From: an uncultured Bacteroidales bacterium
GTDB lineage: Bacteria > Bacteroidota > Bacteroidia > Bacteroidales > Marinilabiliaceae
Length of the DNA stretch: 35,090 bases
NCBI GenBank assembly: GCA_934717675.1
Contig: CAKUYZ010000013.1
Coordinates: forward strand, 1 to 35,090
Reading direction: 5' to 3'
Shown here: piece after piece, positions 18,041 through 25,904 of the stretch
How positions within the stretch are numbered: the first letter of the stretch is position 1
Layout of the letters: each line of letters starts with the position of its first letter
Made by a program: the position numbers and the translations under genes
The notes under the pieces: model-generated
What the model saw: only the letters and a program-made list of their open reading frames with translations
Databases searched by the model: none
Told to the model about the DNA's origin: nothing

Positions 18041-18778
18041 ATGCAAATTGACATCTTGCCAACGGCCCAAGCCGCCGAGACCTACGATTTCAAGGGCTGC
18101 GAGGCCGTGGTGATAGACGTTTTGCGCGCCACGAGCGTCATGACAATGGCTCTGGCCAACGGGGCCGAGGCCATCTTGCCCGTGGCGTCGGTCGATGAGG
18201 CTTTTGCCTCGGCCGAGAGGCTGGGCCGCGAGATGGTCATCTTGGGCGGTGAGCGCAACGCCGACCGCATTGAGGGGTTCGACCTCGGCAATTCGCCACA
18301 AGACTACACTCACGCCCGCATAGGCGGCAAGACTGTGGTTCTGACCACCACCAATGGCACGCTGGCCATGCGAAACGCGGCCAGCGCCGATGGCGTCATT
18401 GCGGCCTCGATGCTCAATCGGCTCGCCGTGGTGAGGCTCTTGGCTAATGCCGCGGCCGGCTCGCGTGTCGTCATTGTCTGCTCCGGAAACTATGGCCTGC
18501 CCACTTTGGAAGACTGCCTCTGCGCTGCCCTGTTGGCCAAAGGCGCGGAAGACGCGGGGCTGCGCGTGACCTACGCGTCGGACTACGCCATCTGCGTCCG
18601 TATGATGGCCGAGGCCTATGAGAGCGACGACGGGCTGAGATGGTTCGCCAACTCTCGTCACTACAACCGACTGATTGCCAAGGGCTACGCCGCCGATGTC
18701 GAAGTCTGCCTGCGCCACGATGGCAGCGTGTCTGCCGTGCCCAGGCTCATGGCCGATGGCTTCGTGAGGATGGCATAG
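18041..18778 (+). CDS. comB: 2-phosphosulfolactate phosphatase (ComB family)
   Basis: 245-residue Mg-dependent phosphatase family that in methanogens hydrolyses 2-phospho-3-sulfolactate in coenzyme M synthesis. Characteristic segments: VVIDVLRATSVMTMALANGA, ILGGERNADRIEGFDLGNSP, TVVLTTTNGTLAM, and VIVCSGNYGLPTLEDCLCAALL. No other coenzyme M gene is near and none is expected in Bacteroidota, so the true substrate is uncertain. One possibility is sulfolactate-linked sulfonate or sulfonolipid metabolism, known from some gut Bacteroidota. It is the last gene of the parA operon, with a terminator 22 bases downstream. Confidence 0.88.
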   Translation: MQIDILPTAQAAETYDFKGCEAVVIDVLRATSVMTMALANGAEAILPVASVDEAFASAERLGREMVILGGERNADRIEGFDLGNSPQDYTHARIGGKTVVLTTTNGTLAMRNAASADGVIAASMLNRLAVVRLLANAAAGSRVVIVCSGNYGLPTLEDCLCAALLAKGAEDAGLRVTYASDYAICVRMMAEAYESDDGLRWFANSRHYNRLIAKGYAADVEVCLRHDGSVSAVPRLMADGFVRMA

Positions 18779-18799
18779 GCAACAGGTTAGTGAGTCAGG

Positions 18800-18835
18800 G
18801 GCGCGCATTGGCACCATATGCCTTGCGCGCCTTTT
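18800..18835 (+). terminator. Terminator of the parA-comB operon
   Basis: GGCGCGCA (18800-18807) pairs with TGCGCGCC (18824-18831), with inner GGCA/TGCC pairing, followed by TTTT. Confidence 0.8.
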
Positions 18836-18955
18836 CTGTGCCAGGCCCATCCTCACCGCCTTTCGCGCCACTGTCTTGCAGCCAGCGCCGGAGCGCGAGG
18901 CGGCTAATAAAAATGTGCTTTTTTAGTGCCTCCGAGGCTAACAAGTCTCGCGCAT

Positions 18956-18994
18956 ATTGCATATTTTTGCAAGACGATTGAATAAAAATGCAAC
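18956..18994 (+). promoter_or_regulatory. Tandem ARG boxes (ArgR operator) over the argR promoter and start
   Basis: Two copies of the ArgR site TGNATWWWWATNCA. Box 1 core TGCATATTTTTGCA at 18958-18971 (one mismatch) and box 2 core TGAATAAAAATGCA at 18979-18992 (perfect). The cores are offset by 21 bp; as 18-bp boxes (18956-18973, 18977-18994) they leave a 3-bp gap, the arrangement of E. coli operators. Box 1 overlaps a -7 element TATTTTTG (18962-18969) and box 2 overlaps the argR ATG, so ArgR binding would block both transcription and early translation. No matching -33 TTG at normal spacing is visible. Confidence 0.75.
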
Positions 18995-19461
18995 AAGTAA
19001 AGAACGGCGCAAAGGCCCGCCGTCTGGAGGCCATTCTGAATATAGTGCGGTTTGTCCGCGTAGACAGTCAAGAGACAATGCTCCGACTGCTGGGAGACAG
19101 GGGCTACGCCGTGACGCAGGCCACTCTCTCGCGAGACTTCGCCGAGCTGAAGATTGTGAAGGTGCCAGATGGCGACGGCGGCTATCGCTACATGCCTCAC
19201 CCCGATGATGACAACAAACGCTCCCAACTGTCGGGCCTGGTGAGCGTCGAGGTGTCTGGCCAAATGGCCGTCCTGCGCACCCGGCCGGGCTACGCCAGCT
19301 TCATGGCCGCCAACATAGACGACACTAGGCTCACCAACGTGATGGGCACCGTGGCAGGAGACGACACCGTGCTGGTGATCCTGAGAGCGGGGGCCGACAC
19401 GGAGGCCTTCATGTCGGAGCTCAGCACCATCATGCCCGACGCGCGCACCAAGGCCATCTGA
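18988..19461 (+). CDS. argR: Arginine repressor ArgR
   Basis: 157-residue hexameric repressor that binds ARG boxes when loaded with arginine. An N-terminal winged helix (about residues 8-65) includes the recognition helix region TQATLSRDFAELKIVKV. The C-terminal core has NVMGTVAGDDTVLVIL, whose GDD (124-126) binds arginine. The start is ATG 18988; it lies inside a perfect ARG box, strongly implying autoregulation. It is the first gene of the arg operon; the next start is 53 bases on. Confidence 0.95.
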   Translation: MQQVKNGAKARRLEAILNIVRFVRVDSQETMLRLLGDRGYAVTQATLSRDFAELKIVKVPDGDGGYRYMPHPDDDNKRSQLSGLVSVEVSGQMAVLRTRPGYASFMAANIDDTRLTNVMGTVAGDDTVLVILRAGADTEAFMSELSTIMPDARTKAI

Positions 19462-19514
19462 GCCGGCGCGCAGCCTCAAGAAAAGAAAGATAACATCATA
19501 CACAAAAGAACGAG

Positions 19515-20168
19515 ATGAGCAAGTCTGACGATAAGTTCCCCAACCTGAAGGTGGTTGTGGCCACGGAGGAACACCTCAAATACGTCGACGAGATTCTGCA
19601 GACCATCACGGCCGCCGCCAAAGTGCGCGGCACGGGCATCGCCAAGCGCAACCCGGGCTACGTGAAGCAGAAGATGCGCGAGGGCAAGGCCGTCATAGCC
19701 CTCGATGGCGAGACGTTCGCCGGTTTCAGCTACATTGAGACGTGGGGCGGCAAGCACTATGTCACCACATCCGGCCTCATTGTCCGAGACGAGTACCGCG
19801 GCTGCGGCCTCTCCCGGCGCATCAAGCACATGACGTTCACCTTGGCGCGCCTGCGCTGGCCGCAAGCCAAGATCTTCAGCCTCACAAGCGGCGCGGCGGT
19901 GATGAAACTCAACACCGACCACGGCTACGTGCCTGTCACATTCGCGCAACTCACAGACGATGAGACATTTTGGCACGGCTGCGAGGGGTGCATCAACCAC
20001 GACATCCTCGTCCGTACGGGCCGCCGCTACTGCGTCTGCACCGGAATGCTCTACGACCCCGAGCGCCCCCGCAGCGTCCGCGACGCCGACGAGGAGCTGG
20101 CCAAGGACCCCGGCGTGGTGGACCGCATCATGGAGGCTTTCCCGAACGGCTTCCCCAAGGAAGATTAG
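19515..20168 (+). CDS. GNAT acyltransferase, probable N-acylglutamate synthase of arginine synthesis
   Basis: 217-residue GNAT-fold enzyme. The acyl-CoA-binding motif A reads LIVRDEYRGCGLSRRIKHM (about 88-106), with IFSLTSGAAVMKLNTDHGY following. Beyond the fold lies a cysteine cluster: Cys156 and Cys159 (HGCEGC), Cys173 and Cys175 (YCVCTGMLYDP), which could bind a metal. It sits between argR and argG, where the first step of the pathway is otherwise missing. Bacteroides make arginine through succinylated intermediates, and I recall that the equivalent gene of B. thetaiotaomicron was shown genetically to be the N-succinylglutamate synthase. The role is therefore inferred from context, not from the fold. 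The choice between acetyl- and succinyl-CoA cannot be read here. Confidence 0.8.
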   Translation: MSKSDDKFPNLKVVVATEEHLKYVDEILQTITAAAKVRGTGIAKRNPGYVKQKMREGKAVIALDGETFAGFSYIETWGGKHYVTTSGLIVRDEYRGCGLSRRIKHMTFTLARLRWPQAKIFSLTSGAAVMKLNTDHGYVPVTFAQLTDDETFWHGCEGCINHDILVRTGRRYCVCTGMLYDPERPRSVRDADEELAKDPGVVDRIMEAFPNGFPKED

Positions 20169-20201
20169 CCGGCGCGAGGCTCATTGCGCGGCATAAATGG
20201 G

Positions 20202-20209
20202 TATATTTG
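20202..20209 (+). promoter_or_regulatory. Possible internal -7 element before argG
   Basis: TATATTTG fits TAnnTTTG, but the nearest TTG (20184-20186) is only 15 bases away. It may give extra argG transcription. No convincing ARG box lies beside it. Confidence 0.3.
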
Positions 20210-20246
20210 CGAAAAGAGTACAACGAATAAGAAAATATCTACATAC

Positions 20247-21470
20247 ATGGATGCTAAGAAAAAAGTCGTAGTGGCCTTCAGTGGCGGTCTCGACACATCG
20301 TTCACGGTCATGTATTTGGCCAAGGAGAAAGGGTATGAGGTCTATGCCGCCTGCGCCAACACCGGCGGCTTCAGCCCCGAGCAGCTCAAGGCAAACGAGG
20401 AGAACGCCTACAAGCTGGGCGCGAAAGAGTACGTCACGCTAGACGTGACCCGCGAATACTACTCCAAGAGCATCCGATACATGATTTTCGGAAACGTCCT
20501 CCGAAACAACACATACCCCATCTCCGTCAGCTCCGAGCGCATCTTCCAGGGCATGGCCATCGCGCGCTATGCCAAGCAGATCGGGGCTCAGGCCATAGCC
20601 CACGGCTCCACCGGCGCGGGGAACGACCAGGTGCGTTTTGATATGACGTTCCTCGTCATGGCCCCTGAGATGGAGATCATCACCCTGACGCGAGACATGG
20701 CCTTGACGCGCCAATATGAGGTGGACTACCTCAACAACCATGGCTTCAAGGCAGACTTCACTAAACTCAAATACTCTTACAACGTCGGCATCTGGGGCAC
20801 CAGCATCTGCGGTGGCGAGATTCTTGACAGCACGCAAGGCCTGCCAGAGACCGCCTACCTCAAGCAGGTGGAGAAGAATGGCGAGGAGGAGATCAAGATT
20901 GAGTTTGAGAAAGGCGAGATTGTGGCCGTCAACGGTGAGAAATTCTCAGACAAGGTCAAGGCTATCCAGAAGATTGAGGCCATTGCCGCGCCCTATGGCA
21001 TTGGACGAGATATGCACGTGGGAGACACCATCATAGGCATCAAGGGCAGGGTCGGCTTCGAGGCCGCCGCACCCATGCTCATCATTGCCGCGCACAGGTT
21101 CTTGGAGAAGTATACGCTCTCAAAGTGGCAGCAATATTGGAAAGACCAGGTGGCAAACTGGTACGGCATGTTCCTCCACGAGAGCCAATACCTTGAGCCG
21201 GTGATGCGAGACATTGAGGCCATGCTTGAGGAGAGCCAGCGAAACGTGACCGGCACGGCCATCATGAAGCTCATGCCGCGCACCTTCGCCACCGTGGGCG
21301 TGGACTCCCCAAACGACCTTGTCAAGAACAAGTTCGGCGAATATGGCGAGATGCAGAAAGGCTGGACCAGCGAAGACGCCAAAGGCTTCATCAAGGTTCT
21401 CTCCACGCCGCTGCGCGCCTACTACTCCAACCACAAAGACGAGGGCGCGAAGCTCGAGGAGGAACTCTAA
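20247..21470 (+). CDS. argG: Argininosuccinate synthase
   Basis: 407 residues. Joins citrulline and aspartate with ATP to give argininosuccinate. The PP-loop AFSGGLDTSF (SGGLDTS at 12-18) lies right after the ATG at 20247; the 21 residues possible from an upstream in-frame start are not homologous. Conserved AHGSTGAGNDQVRFD (citrulline/aspartate site) and YNVGIWGTSICGGEILD follow. The Bacteroidota variant diverges from E. coli ArgG in its C-terminal half. It is the third gene of the operon. Confidence 0.95.
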   Translation: MDAKKKVVVAFSGGLDTSFTVMYLAKEKGYEVYAACANTGGFSPEQLKANEENAYKLGAKEYVTLDVTREYYSKSIRYMIFGNVLRNNTYPISVSSERIFQGMAIARYAKQIGAQAIAHGSTGAGNDQVRFDMTFLVMAPEMEIITLTRDMALTRQYEVDYLNNHGFKADFTKLKYSYNVGIWGTSICGGEILDSTQGLPETAYLKQVEKNGEEEIKIEFEKGEIVAVNGEKFSDKVKAIQKIEAIAAPYGIGRDMHVGDTIIGIKGRVGFEAAAPMLIIAAHRFLEKYTLSKWQQYWKDQVANWYGMFLHESQYLEPVMRDIEAMLEESQRNVTGTAIMKLMPRTFATVGVDSPNDLVKNKFGEYGEMQKGWTSEDAKGFIKVLSTPLRAYYSNHKDEGAKLEEEL

Positions 21471-21496
21471 GAATTCAAAAACAAGCAACGGCGCAA

Positions 21497-21521
21497 GCCG
21501 CAAGGGCTATTGCCCTGCGGC
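21497..21521 (+). other. Intercistronic hairpin between argG and argC
   Basis: GCCGCAAGGGC (21497-21507) pairs with GCCCTGCGGC (21512-21521) with one bulged A. No T-run follows, so read-through to argC is expected; it may affect mRNA stability. Confidence 0.45.
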
Positions 21522-21547
21522 GCGCAGCCCCCTGTCCCACACTCTAA

Positions 21548-22513
21548 ATGATTCAAGTAGGAATAATCGGCGCGGCAGGCTACACCGGCGGTGAGCTGAT
21601 GCGCATCCTCATAAACCACCCTTGGGCCAACATCCTCTTCGCGCAGAGCGAGAGCCACGCCGGCGAGCCGGTATGGACGGCGCATCGCGACCTCATTGGC
21701 GAGACTACGCTCACTTTCTCTGCCGACGCTCCCGTCAACACGGCGGACGTCATCTTCCTCTGCATGGGTCACGGCAAGAGCCGCGGCTATGTTGAGAGAC
21801 TGCCCAAGGACTTCAACGGCAAGATTATCGACCTCTCCAACGACTTTCGCCTCCAAGACAGCGCCGACGGCTTTGTCTATGGCCTGCCGGAGGCCTTCCG
21901 CCGCGAGATCAAGGCTGCCGACCGCATCGCCAACCCCGGCTGCTTCGCCACCAGCATTCAGCTTGCCCTGCTGCCAATGGCCAAGCTGGACAAGCTCGGA
22001 GAGATTCACGTGACCGGCATAACAGGCTCCACGGGCGCGGGGCAGAAACCCTCCGAGACCACTCACTTCAGCTGGCGCGAGGGAAACCTGTCAGTCTACA
22101 AGGCCTTCACCCACCAGCACTTGGGCGAGGTCAATGAGACGCTCGCGAGGCTGGCCCCGCACTACAAGGGCACCCTCAACTTCGTGCCTGTGAGAGGCTG
22201 CCACACGCGCGGCATCATGACGTCGGTCTACTTCGACTGCGACCTTGACGAGGCCGATGCTGTCGAGGTCTATAAGTCTTATTATAAAGACGAGCCTTTC
22301 GTCAACGTGGTGGACTTCAACCCCGACCTCAAGATGGTGGTCAACACCAACAAATGCGTCCTATACGTCAAAAAGTATGGCCAGAAGCTCCACGTCTTGT
22401 CTTTTATTGACAACCTGGTGAAAGGCGCGGCCGGTCAGGCCGTGGAGAATATGAACCTCCTCTTTGGCCTGCCGGAGAACACTGGCCTCAACCTCAAGCC
22501 GTCTGGCTTCTGA
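21548..22513 (+). CDS. argC: N-acetyl-gamma-glutamyl-phosphate reductase (probably acting on the N-succinyl form)
   Basis: 321-residue NADPH-dependent reductase, third step of arginine synthesis. The N-terminal Rossmann signature IGAAGYTGGELMRIL opens the protein; the catalytic cysteine is Cys132 in IANPGCFATSIQLALLP; GITGSTGAGQKPS and VPVRGCHTRGIMTSV complete the active site. It is shorter than the E. coli type 1 form but normal for Bacteroidales. By operon context with the GNAT gene the substrate may be the succinylated rather than acetylated intermediate. Confidence 0.95.
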   Translation: MIQVGIIGAAGYTGGELMRILINHPWANILFAQSESHAGEPVWTAHRDLIGETTLTFSADAPVNTADVIFLCMGHGKSRGYVERLPKDFNGKIIDLSNDFRLQDSADGFVYGLPEAFRREIKAADRIANPGCFATSIQLALLPMAKLDKLGEIHVTGITGSTGAGQKPSETTHFSWREGNLSVYKAFTHQHLGEVNETLARLAPHYKGTLNFVPVRGCHTRGIMTSVYFDCDLDEADAVEVYKSYYKDEPFVNVVDFNPDLKMVVNTNKCVLYVKKYGQKLHVLSFIDNLVKGAAGQAVENMNLLFGLPENTGLNLKPSGF

Positions 22514-22542
22514 GCCTGGCGGCCGCAAAAAAAACAGAACAT

Positions 22543-23673
22543 ATGAACCTTTTCGACGTCTACACTCTCTTCGACGTTGTGCCTGTGCGCGGCAAGGGAT
22601 GCCACGTGTGGGACGACAAAGGCAACGAATATCTCGACCTCTACGGCGGCCACGCCGTCATATCCGTGGGGCATAGCCACCCGCGCTACGTCCAGGCCAT
22701 AACCGAGCAGCTCAACAAGATAGCTTTCTACTCCAACAGCGTCATCAACCCACTCCAGTCGGTCTTGGCGCAAAAGATTGGTGAGCTGAGCGGGCTGACG
22801 GACTATAGCCTATTTGTCTGCAACAGCGGGGCCGAGGCCAATGAGAACTGTCTGAAACTGGCATCGTTCCACACTGGCCGCAGCAAGGTGGTGGCTTTCC
22901 GCCGCAGTTTCCATGGGCGCACGAGCGGCGCCGTGGCCGTGACGGACAACCCCAAGATTAACTCGCCGTTCAACATGCAGCACGAGGTGCTGTGGGCCGA
23001 CCTCAACGACTTGGCCTCCGTGGCCACGCATGTTGAGAAAAACGACGTCGCCGCAGTGATCATTGAGGGCATACAGGGCTGCGGTGGCATCCACATCCCC
23101 TCGGAGCAATTCCTCAAAGACTTGCTCAATCTGTGCCACGCCCACGGCACCGTCCTCATTGTGGATGAGATCCAGAGCGGTTACGGTCGTTCCGGCAAAT
23201 TCTTCGCGCACCAGTATGCCGGCATCAAGCCCGACCTCATCTCCATGGCCAAAGGCATTGCCAACGGATTCCCTGTGGGCGCCGTGCTGATTAGCCCAGA
23301 GTTCAAGGCCGTGAAGGGTATGCTCGGCACCACCTTCGGCGGCAACTACCTCGGAATGGCGGCCGCCATCGCCGTGGCGGACATATATCGAGACGAGAAA
23401 CTGGAGGAGAACTCGGCTCGTGTTGGCAAGTATCTTTTAGACAATATGCCCAAGAGCGCGAGAATCAAGGAGGTGCGCGGGCGCGGCCTCATGATTGGCA
23501 TTGAGTTCAACGAGCCCGTAAGCCCCATCCGTCAGAAGCTCCTTTATGACAAGCATATCTTCACCGGCGTGGCAGGCCAAAATATGGTGCGCATCTTGCC
23601 GCCGCTCTGTCTGACCACAGGGCAGGCCGATCAGTTCCTTGCCGCGCTCGGCGAAGTGCTGGAGGGCAAGTAG
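22543..23673 (+). CDS. argD: Acetylornithine/succinylornithine aminotransferase
   Basis: 376-residue class III PLP aminotransferase that makes N-acylornithine from the semialdehyde with glutamate. The PLP lysine is Lys237 in SMAKGIANGFPVGAVL; the cofactor Asp208 is in VDEIQSGYGRSGKFFAH; FVCNSGAEANENCLKLA binds phosphate and RRSFHGRTSGAV is conserved. The C-terminal FTGVAGQNMVRILPPL contains the substrate-side arginine. It is the last gene of the operon, 29 bases after argC, and followed by a strong terminator. Confidence 0.94.
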   Translation: MNLFDVYTLFDVVPVRGKGCHVWDDKGNEYLDLYGGHAVISVGHSHPRYVQAITEQLNKIAFYSNSVINPLQSVLAQKIGELSGLTDYSLFVCNSGAEANENCLKLASFHTGRSKVVAFRRSFHGRTSGAVAVTDNPKINSPFNMQHEVLWADLNDLASVATHVEKNDVAAVIIEGIQGCGGIHIPSEQFLKDLLNLCHAHGTVLIVDEIQSGYGRSGKFFAHQYAGIKPDLISMAKGIANGFPVGAVLISPEFKAVKGMLGTTFGGNYLGMAAAIAVADIYRDEKLEENSARVGKYLLDNMPKSARIKEVRGRGLMIGIEFNEPVSPIRQKLLYDKHIFTGVAGQNMVRILPPLCLTTGQADQFLAALGEVLEGK

Positions 23674-23699
23674 CAGGGAACTTTAAAAGCTAAAAACTG

Positions 23700-23741
23700 A
23701 AATCCAACCGCGAGGCGAAAGTCCTCTGCGGTTGGATTTTT
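23700..23741 (+). terminator. Terminator of the arg operon
   Basis: AAATCCAACCGC (23700-23711) pairs with GCGGTTGGATTT (23728-23739); GAGG/CCTC extends the stem inside; the T-run continues to 23741. Confidence 0.9.
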
Positions 23742-23830
23742 GTGGTTATTGTCTGAGCAAAATCTGTCATAGTGCGCCGGCATAATATTCATTGTGATTT
23801 GAAGAGCCTCTCAAACCGTGGATTATTACA

Positions 23831-23838
23831 TATCTTTG
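23831..23838 (+). promoter_or_regulatory. -7 element of the restriction-modification operon
   Basis: TATCTTTG, a perfect TAnnTTTG, 20 bases before the endonuclease start. The nearest TTG (23799-23801) is 29 bases upstream, too far, so the -33 part is missing or degenerate. The short leader leaves little room for a controller-protein site. Confidence 0.5.
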
Positions 23839-23858
23839 GGCGTTGAAAAATTGAATTT

Positions 23859-24935
23859 ATGGCGCATCAAACCAGTAAGCCAGGCCTATTCGGGCAGCCG
23901 CAGGGACACTCAAGCCGTGACTATACGCAAGCTTATTGTTGGGGAAAGAATCAGTTCAATAGCTCTTTCCCTGCTTCTCTTGTAGCATATATGCACAGCA
24001 AAAATCTGAAACCTGTCTATCTGCGAACGGACAATGACAACAATGTGATTCACTCGAAGATAAGTGCTGACGCGCTATTGGGAATAGATCCGTTAGCTGA
24101 TAACGCTTTTTATAATTACGAGGCAGGTTTTGCGCCATATGAGCGTTTCTATTCGGGAGAAAGGGAAAAGATAGATCTTGTGATGAACGACTTGGCGGCA
24201 GATAACAAGCCACTTGTAGGCTTGGAGGTTAAGTTGACGGCGCTGCCTGATAATACGACTAAAAATAGAAACGAGGATGAATATGGGGCAGAGATGGTCG
24301 TCCGTCCGCCAACAATCTGTTTTCTAGCGTGTTCTATGTGTGCAAACTATGCTACTGACGAGCGGAGAATTAAGCTTCTCAAAATGCTCAGTGTTGTACC
24401 GCAAATTAACCATTGGGACGAGGCTGATGAGGTGGTAAGACATTACGAGGCTATAGAGAATGCGGTAATAACTGTGTGCGAAGATATTAATAGTAGCCAA
24501 GCTCCCTTAATTCTTCAGCCCGTGTGGAAGACACAAGGTGCCAAAATGAGATTAGCTGATGATTGTCTCGACGTTTTCGTGTGGTCTAACCTAGCTCTCT
24601 TGCAGTTATGTGTACGTCAGTCGCGTACTGTCGGGATCAGTAGGTTTAAACGGACTGTCATATGGGTTTATAGAATGCTCTTTGAGTATTGCGTTCATGG
24701 GGTGTTCGATTATGTTCGAATCATTAAACAACATTCTTATACATACGCTAACGATAAAGCCTTTGCTGTCAGTGGGGCAATCAGTCTTCCTTTTATGCGG
24801 TGTGATGAGTTGGCGTATCCGAGGATTGGTAAAAACGAGATAAAAAACATAATTCTTGGGGGTGGCCAAAATTTGCTCAGTCCCGAAAGGCGTTTCGATG
24901 CCGTTCTTGTTAACAGTCCAGAAATATTTGATTGA
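23859..24935 (+). CDS. HindVP-like type II restriction endonuclease
   Basis: 358 residues, judged a RE_HindVP family member (HindVP and HgiDI cut GRCGYC). Recognisable parts: the N-terminal SRDYTQAYCWGKNQFNSSFP, and the catalytic region with Asp106 (KIDLV) and Glu123-x-Lys125 (VGLEVKLTALPDNTT), a PD-(D/E)xK arrangement. The gene is clearly AT-richer than its neighbours and uses codons rare elsewhere in the window. Its stop is 3 bases before the methyltransferase start, so expression is coupled. The order endonuclease-first without a visible C-protein is unusual in that the methylase must be established before cleavage. Cleavage specificity is inferred from the family only. Confidence 0.82.
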   Translation: MAHQTSKPGLFGQPQGHSSRDYTQAYCWGKNQFNSSFPASLVAYMHSKNLKPVYLRTDNDNNVIHSKISADALLGIDPLADNAFYNYEAGFAPYERFYSGEREKIDLVMNDLAADNKPLVGLEVKLTALPDNTTKNRNEDEYGAEMVVRPPTICFLACSMCANYATDERRIKLLKMLSVVPQINHWDEADEVVRHYEAIENAVITVCEDINSSQAPLILQPVWKTQGAKMRLADDCLDVFVWSNLALLQLCVRQSRTVGISRFKRTVIWVYRMLFEYCVHGVFDYVRIIKQHSYTYANDKAFAVSGAISLPFMRCDELAYPRIGKNEIKNIILGGGQNLLSPERRFDAVLVNSPEIFD

Positions 24936-24938
24936 AAG

Positions 24939-25841
24939 ATGAGAGTAGTAGATCTTTTTGCGGGATGTGGGGGCTTGAGTCTAGGGCTTCAGAATGCTGG
25001 TTTTGATGTAGTAGCCGCTTTTGACAATTGGGACAAAGCCGTGGCTACATACAGATACAACTTTTCCCACCCTGCTTTTCGGGCAGACTTAATGGAAGAT
25101 GAGGATGTTAGCTTAAAGATAGCAGAATTCAAGCCGGGTATGATAGTCGGTGGCCCTCCTTGTCAGGATTATAGTTCAGCAGGCAAGAGAAATGAAGATG
25201 GTGGGCGCGCCATACTAACCGTAAAGTTTGCCAAAATCGTAAGCCGAGTCTCTCCTGAGTGGTTCGTTATGGAGAACGTTCACAATATTGGAAAATACAA
25301 AATGGTGTATGAGGCGATTGACATTCTGAAACGTTGTGGCTATGGAATTTCTTCCGCTGTACTTGATGCTTCTTTTTGTGGAGTGCCCCAGAAGCGGAAA
25401 AGGTTCATAATGGTCGGGAAGAAAGGTGTCCAGGACGGCTTCTTTGATACTTATTTTAAAAACGGACTAGCCAAAGAGCCAATGACAGTGGCCGATTATT
25501 TTGGCGATAAGCTAGATATAAAGGCTTATTATAGACATCCAAGAAGCTATGCGCGCAGGGGAATTTTCAGCGTAAATGAGCCGTCTCCCACCATCAGGGG
25601 CGTCAATAGGCCCATTCCGTCAGGCTATCAGATACACGCAAACGACGCGGCAACCTCTTTGGATGGCGTGCGGCCTCTATCCACCCGCGAGAGAGCCTCA
25701 ATTCAGACATTCCCTGAGAGCTTTGAGTTCTTTGGAAGCAGAACCGAAGTTGAACAGATGATAGGTAATGCGGTCCCCGTTAACTTGGCAAAATTTGTGG
25801 GGAATGCCATAAACTCCTATTTGAAGGATAACAATATGTAA
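24939..25841 (+). CDS. DNA (cytosine-5-)-methyltransferase of the type II system
   Basis: 300-residue C5 methyltransferase that protects the host from the upstream endonuclease. Motifs in order: I VVDLFAGCGGLSLGLQNAG (residues 3-21), IV GGPPCQDYSS with catalytic Cys75, VI MENV (111-114), VIII QKRKRF (151-156), a short variable target-recognition region (about 165-225), IX RGVNRPIP, and X IGNAVPVNLAKFVGNAI near the end. All catalytic motifs are intact. The small target-recognition region fits a single-specificity type II enzyme. It is AT-rich like its partner and ends in a convergent hairpin with the minus-strand gene. Confidence 0.94.
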   Translation: MRVVDLFAGCGGLSLGLQNAGFDVVAAFDNWDKAVATYRYNFSHPAFRADLMEDEDVSLKIAEFKPGMIVGGPPCQDYSSAGKRNEDGGRAILTVKFAKIVSRVSPEWFVMENVHNIGKYKMVYEAIDILKRCGYGISSAVLDASFCGVPQKRKRFIMVGKKGVQDGFFDTYFKNGLAKEPMTVADYFGDKLDIKAYYRHPRSYARRGIFSVNEPSPTIRGVNRPIPSGYQIHANDAATSLDGVRPLSTRERASIQTFPESFEFFGSRTEVEQMIGNAVPVNLAKFVGNAINSYLKDNNM

Positions 25842-25844
25842 AAA

Positions 25845-25881
25845 CGATTCCCGACTGGCGCAAGCCGCGGCCAGTCGGGAA
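25845..25881 (-). terminator. Convergent terminator hairpin
   Basis: TTCCCGACTGGC (25848-25859) pairs perfectly with GCCAGTCGGGAA (25870-25881). Read on the minus strand it is followed by CGTTTTT, so it terminates the MBL-fold gene; on the plus strand it lacks a T-run and can only be partial for the methyltransferase. Confidence 0.75.
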
Positions 25882-25904
25882 ACGTCCATTATATATTTCT
25901 CGTT

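Noticed and set aside
17981..18871. 296-codon open frame antisense to comB
   Set aside because: Runs over the comB gene and the operon terminator, no domain, His/Gly/Ala-rich shadow.
14205..25881. Dispersed repeat family sharing GCAAGCCGC in intergenic hairpins (14214, 21493, 25860)
   Set aside because: The shared part is only about nine bases at hairpin tips and flanks do not align. A stable GCAA-type loop with GC stems explains it without a repeat family.
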